Shown: piece after piece, positions 61,358-64,000 of the stretch
Layout: every line of letters begins with the position of its first letter
Position numbering within the stretch: position 1 is the stretch's first letter
Origin: Gordonia hydrophobica NBRC 16057
Lineage (GTDB): Bacteria; Actinomycetota; Actinomycetes; Mycobacteriales; Mycobacteriaceae
Direction: 5' to 3'
Length of the DNA: 64,000 bases
Assembly (NCBI RefSeq): GCF_001592365.1
Contig: NZ_BCWU01000015.1
Coordinates: 23,935 to 87,934, forward strand
Translations under genes and position numbers: made by a program
The notes under the pieces: generated by a model
What the model was told of the DNA's origin: nothing
Database searches by the model: none
Seen by the model: only the letters and a program-made list of their open reading frames with translations

Positions 61358-62818
61358 AGTTTCCTGTGTAAGTCGGTCTAGTGTTCGATTTAAAGGTGAT
61401 GGTCGATTCGTTCGGGATAGACGATGGAGAGTTGCTCGAGAGCGCGTTTCCAGTTCGTGGTGACCGCGCCCTCGACGAGGCGTCCGGAGGCTCGGCGGTC
61501 AGCAGCTTTCTTCCCTCGTTCCTTGGCGCGTTCGCGGGCTCGCTTGTCCTCGATGTTGCAGATCGCCATCCACAACAACTTGACCGCGGCGTCGTCGTTG
61601 GGGAACTGCCCGCGGTTCTTCGTGACCTTGCGTAGCTGGTAGTTCAGCGACTCGATCGCGTTGGTCGTGTAGATCACCTTCCGTAGTTCGGGAGGGAACG
61701 CCAGGAACGGGATGAACCGGTCCCACGCCGCCCGCCACGTCTTCACCGCCGACTGGTACTTACGTCCCATGTCCGAGTCTTCGAACGCGTCCAGGGCGTC
61801 GGCGGCGGCCTGCGCGTTCGGCGCCTGGTAGATCGGCTTCAACAGCCTGACGACGGCCGCGCGGTCGGTGTAGGAGACGAACCGCATCGACGCCCGAATC
61901 AGGTGGACCACACAGGTCTGCACGGTCGCCTGCGGCCAGGTCGCCTCGATGGCGTCGGCGAACCCGGTCAGCCCGTCACAGCACACGATGAGCACGTCCT
62001 GGACCCCGCGGTTACGCAGGTCAGCGCAGACACCGGCCCAGAACTTGGCGCCCTCGTGCTCCTGGATCCAGATCCCGAGGACGTGTTTGATGCCGTCCAT
62101 GTCGACGCCGACGGCGATGTGGGCGGCCTTGTTGATCACGTGTCCGCCATCGCGGATCTTGACCACGATCGCATCAAGGTAGATCACCGGGTAGAGCGCG
62201 TCGAGGTTGCGGTTCTGCCACTTGGCGACCTCGTCGGCGACTTCGTCGGTGATCTTCGAGATCGTCTCGTGCGAGAGCTCGGTCCCGATCGTCGAGGCCA
62301 GATGATGTTGGATGTCGCGGATCGTCATGCCGCCGGCGTAGAGCGAGACGATCATGCCGTCGAGGCCGTCCAACCGGCGTTGACCCTTGCGGACGAGCAT
62401 CGGGGTGAATGTGCCGTCTCGGTCGCGGGGCACGTTCAGCTCGACATCACCGACCTCGGTCGCGATCGTCTTCGTGCTGTACCCGTTGCGCGAGTTCGGG
62501 AACGCCGAGGCGTCAGGGTCTCCGGCCTCGTAGCCGACGTGCTCGGTCAGCTCGGCGTTCAACCCGCGTTCGAGGGTGGCCTTCAACAGGGCATTGAGGA
62601 GGCCGCCTTCGCCGGCGATCGGTTGACCGGCGTCGATCTGGGCGAACACCCCGTCGAGGGCGCCGGAGGCGACGAGCTGGTCGACAGCTTCGGCCTGGGC
62701 ACGTCGGCGTTCTTCACGCGTAACAGGTTGGTCCACAACCACATTCTCTTCGATGGTCACGAGGTGAGTTCCTTTCAGGAGTGAACATCACCGCTTACAC
62801 ACACCATCTGACACGCCC
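61358..62818 (-). mobile_element. IS256-family insertion sequence, copy B (left tip lost)
   Basis: About 1461 bp. The right end, complement GGGCGTGTCAGATGGTGTGT at 62818, is intact. On the left the sequence starts AGTTTCCTGTGTAAG directly after the IS3 terminus, so the outermost ~9 bp (GAGCCTGTC in copy A) are missing. Without a full left repeat it is probably immobile. Confidence 0.85.
61390..62760 (-). CDS. IS256-family transposase, copy B
   Basis: 456 aa, intact. DDE candidates in VIYLDAIVVKIRDGG, VCCDGLTGFADAIEATWP and ALDAFEDSDMGRKY; family signature KVIYTTNAIESLNYQLRKVT. Roughly 91% identical to copy A by eye count. Confidence 0.95.
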   Translation of the reverse strand: MTIEENVVVDQPVTREERRRAQAEAVDQLVASGALDGVFAQIDAGQPIAGEGGLLNALLKATLERGLNAELTEHVGYEAGDPDASAFPNSRNGYSTKTIATEVGDVELNVPRDRDGTFTPMLVRKGQRRLDGLDGMIVSLYAGGMTIRDIQHHLASTIGTELSHETISKITDEVADEVAKWQNRNLDALYPVIYLDAIVVKIRDGGHVINKAAHIAVGVDMDGIKHVLGIWIQEHEGAKFWAGVCADLRNRGVQDVLIVCCDGLTGFADAIEATWPQATVQTCVVHLIRASMRFVSYTDRAAVVRLLKPIYQAPNAQAAADALDAFEDSDMGRKYQSAVKTWRAAWDRFIPFLAFPPELRKVIYTTNAIESLNYQLRKVTKNRGQFPNDDAAVKLLWMAICNIEDKRARERAKERGKKAADRRASGRLVEGAVTTNWKRALEQLSIVYPERIDHHL

Positions 62819-63473
62819 CGCAGCAAGCGGGTGCGCACCACCAAACCCGACCCCGGGATGCCGCGCCACCCCGACTTGGTGCGTCGTGACTTCACCGCCA
62901 CGGCGCCGAATCAGTTGTGGGTCACCGACCTGACGTTCGTGCCGACCTGGGCCGGCGTCGCCTACGTCTGCTTCATCATCGACGCCTACTCACGCACGAT
63001 CGTCGGGTGGCGGGTCGCCTCACACATGCGAACCACGATGGTCCTCGACGCGATCGAGATGGCCCGATGGTCACGCGGCACCCAACTGACCGGACTGCGA
63101 TGTCACAGCGATGCCGGGTCGCAGTTCACCTCGATTCGCTACGGCGAGCGCCTCGCCGAGATCGGAGCAACTCCCTCGATCGGCACCGTCGCAGATTCCT
63201 ACGACAATGCGCTGGCAGAGACGGTCAATGGCTACTACAAAGCCGAACTCATCCGCGGCCCTGCCCGCGAGGGTCGGCCGTGGAAGACCGTCGAGGACGT
63301 CGAGCTCGCGACGCTCAGCTGGGCCCACTGGCACAACAACGACCGCCTGCACGGCTATCTCAATGACGTGCCGCCAGCAGAGTTCGAGGAGACGTTCTAC
63401 GCTACGAGACGGGCCGACCAGACCCTGGTCGGAATCCAATAGCCCGAGCCTCCATCAGACCCAGTGCGATTCA
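62819..63473 (+). mobile_element. IS3-family element, 3-prime part
   Basis: 655 bp matching 60703-61357 of the complete copy, beginning CGCAGCAAGCGG and ending at the right inverted repeat (63459-63473). Its outer end is followed by the ACC duplication and MFS sequence, so this is the right end of the original insertion. Confidence 0.9.
62831..63442 (+). pseudogene. IS3-family OrfB, C-terminal fragment
   Basis: 203 codons with the entire DDE core (NQLWVTDLTF, HSDAGSQFTS, NALAETVNGYY) but without the N-terminal part of OrfB and without OrfA. Protein identical to the same part of the complete copy. Confidence 0.88.
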
Positions 63474-63476
63474 ACC

Positions 63477-64000
63477 CGTGCCCTGTCGTACTCCCAGCTC
63501 GCCTCGACGATGGAGACGTTGCTGAGTCCGTTGCTGGCGGCACTGTTGATCAGCGTGATCGACTTCCATTGGCTGTTCGCTGGAACGGCGGCGGGGTTCC
63601 TCGCCTCGGCGGCGTTGGTGGTGTCCAGTCGGGTACCCAACGCTGTCCTTGTCGGTGGCTACCGAGTTCGTGACCGAGTGTTGTCGGGGGCTCGGGTCTT
63701 CCTTGCAACCCCGCGACTGAGGGGTTTGATGGGCCTGAATCTGGCCGTCGCCGGGGCGGGGTCGATCGTGATGGTCAATACCGTCAACCTCGTGCAGGAC
63801 ACACTCGGGCGCTCGGCCGCTGATGTGGCGTGGCTGCTGACCGCGAACGGGCTCGGGGTGTTGGTGATCGCCTTCGCTGTGCCCGTGCTGGTCGCTCGGT
63901 TCGGTGACCGTGCGGTGATGCTCACCGGTGCCGGCGTCTTATGTGTAGCTGCGGGGTGCGCGGTGGCGTTCACGTTCACCAGCACCGGTCTGTGGCATTT
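63477..64000 (+). pseudogene. MFS transporter, 3-prime part (interrupted, runs off the window)
   Basis: The frame continues from QYT at 60004 as RALSYSQLASTMETLLSPLL, then LISVIDFHWLFAGTAAGFLA, LRGLMGLNLAVAGAGSIVMV, LLTANGLGVLVIAFAVPVLV and VMLTGAGVLCVAAGCAVAFT, the middle and later helices of the same MFS protein. It is still open at the window end. Not expected to be translated as a working transporter. Confidence 0.88.

Noticed and set aside
47688..63473. Composite transposon bounded by the two IS3 copies
   Set aside because: The left IS3 lacks its right end, and the right set has its own ACC duplication in the MFS gene, so the block did not move as one unit.
1..64000. tRNA genes, CRISPR arrays, riboswitches, prophage genes
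   Set aside because: None could be supported by reading both strands; dyads found are explained as terminators or operators.

Overview
The window is high-GC DNA with GTG and ATG starts, tight ATGA/GTGA overlaps and strong GGAGG-type ribosome sites. It carries a mycofactocin-type dehydrogenase, an F420-type (LLM) oxidoreductase and many FadE/FadD/CaiB/lipid-transfer-thiolase genes. This points to an actinobacterium of the Mycobacteriales (Gordonia/Rhodococcus/Mycobacterium-like). The genus is inferred, not shown.

Positions 1-46.8 kb form a dense catabolic island of about 36 genes for turning an organic substrate into CoA thioesters and shortening them. Oxidation of an alcohol to an acid is suggested by the mycofactocin-type SDR (3762) and an aldehyde dehydrogenase (2184). 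CoA activation is covered by three AMP-dependent acyl-CoA synthetases (9891, 22719, 37504), two CaiB/BaiF transferases (4730, 44528) and a class I-like CoA-transferase (26857). Eight acyl-CoA dehydrogenase genes follow, six of them in three adjacent pairs of the heteromeric steroid-side-chain kind. There are also a MaoC hydratase, an enoyl-CoA hydratase and several SDRs. Three thiolase-fold/DUF35 modules (14602-16199, 32559-34987, 42901-44531) suggest C-C cleavage by thiolysis or retro-aldol chemistry. Two ACMSD-type amidohydrolases (18093, 36095) may open or decarboxylate a ring. Cupin, SnoaL-like, VOC and LLM genes would fit ring modification. TetR proteins (1458, 16318, 35162) and a FadR-type GntR (46028) probably control it. 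The whole resembles steroid/terpenoid degradation logic, but it is not a cholesterol cluster I recognise; the substrate is unknown.

Positions 46.8-53.5 kb are a scrapyard: a multiply frameshifted IS110-type transposase, an IS3-family element cut off by an IS256-family element, an internally deleted proA, and a TerD gene joined out of frame to a truncated SDR. A TetR gene with a perfect operator palindrome appears intact.

Positions 53.5-57 kb hold a small minus-strand operon (metal-dependent amidohydrolase, CaiB-like transferase, crotonase). Positions 57.3-59.1 kb hold an LLM C-terminal fragment, DoxX, a truncated DUF2889 gene and a truncated small membrane protein.

Positions 59.1-64 kb contain an ArsR regulator divergent from an MFS transporter. 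The transporter is split by a 3.47-kb IS nest (complete IS3, IS256, 3-prime part of IS3) flanked by a 3-bp ACC duplication, so the original gene can be reconstructed in frame. I saw no tRNA, rRNA, CRISPR array or prophage.
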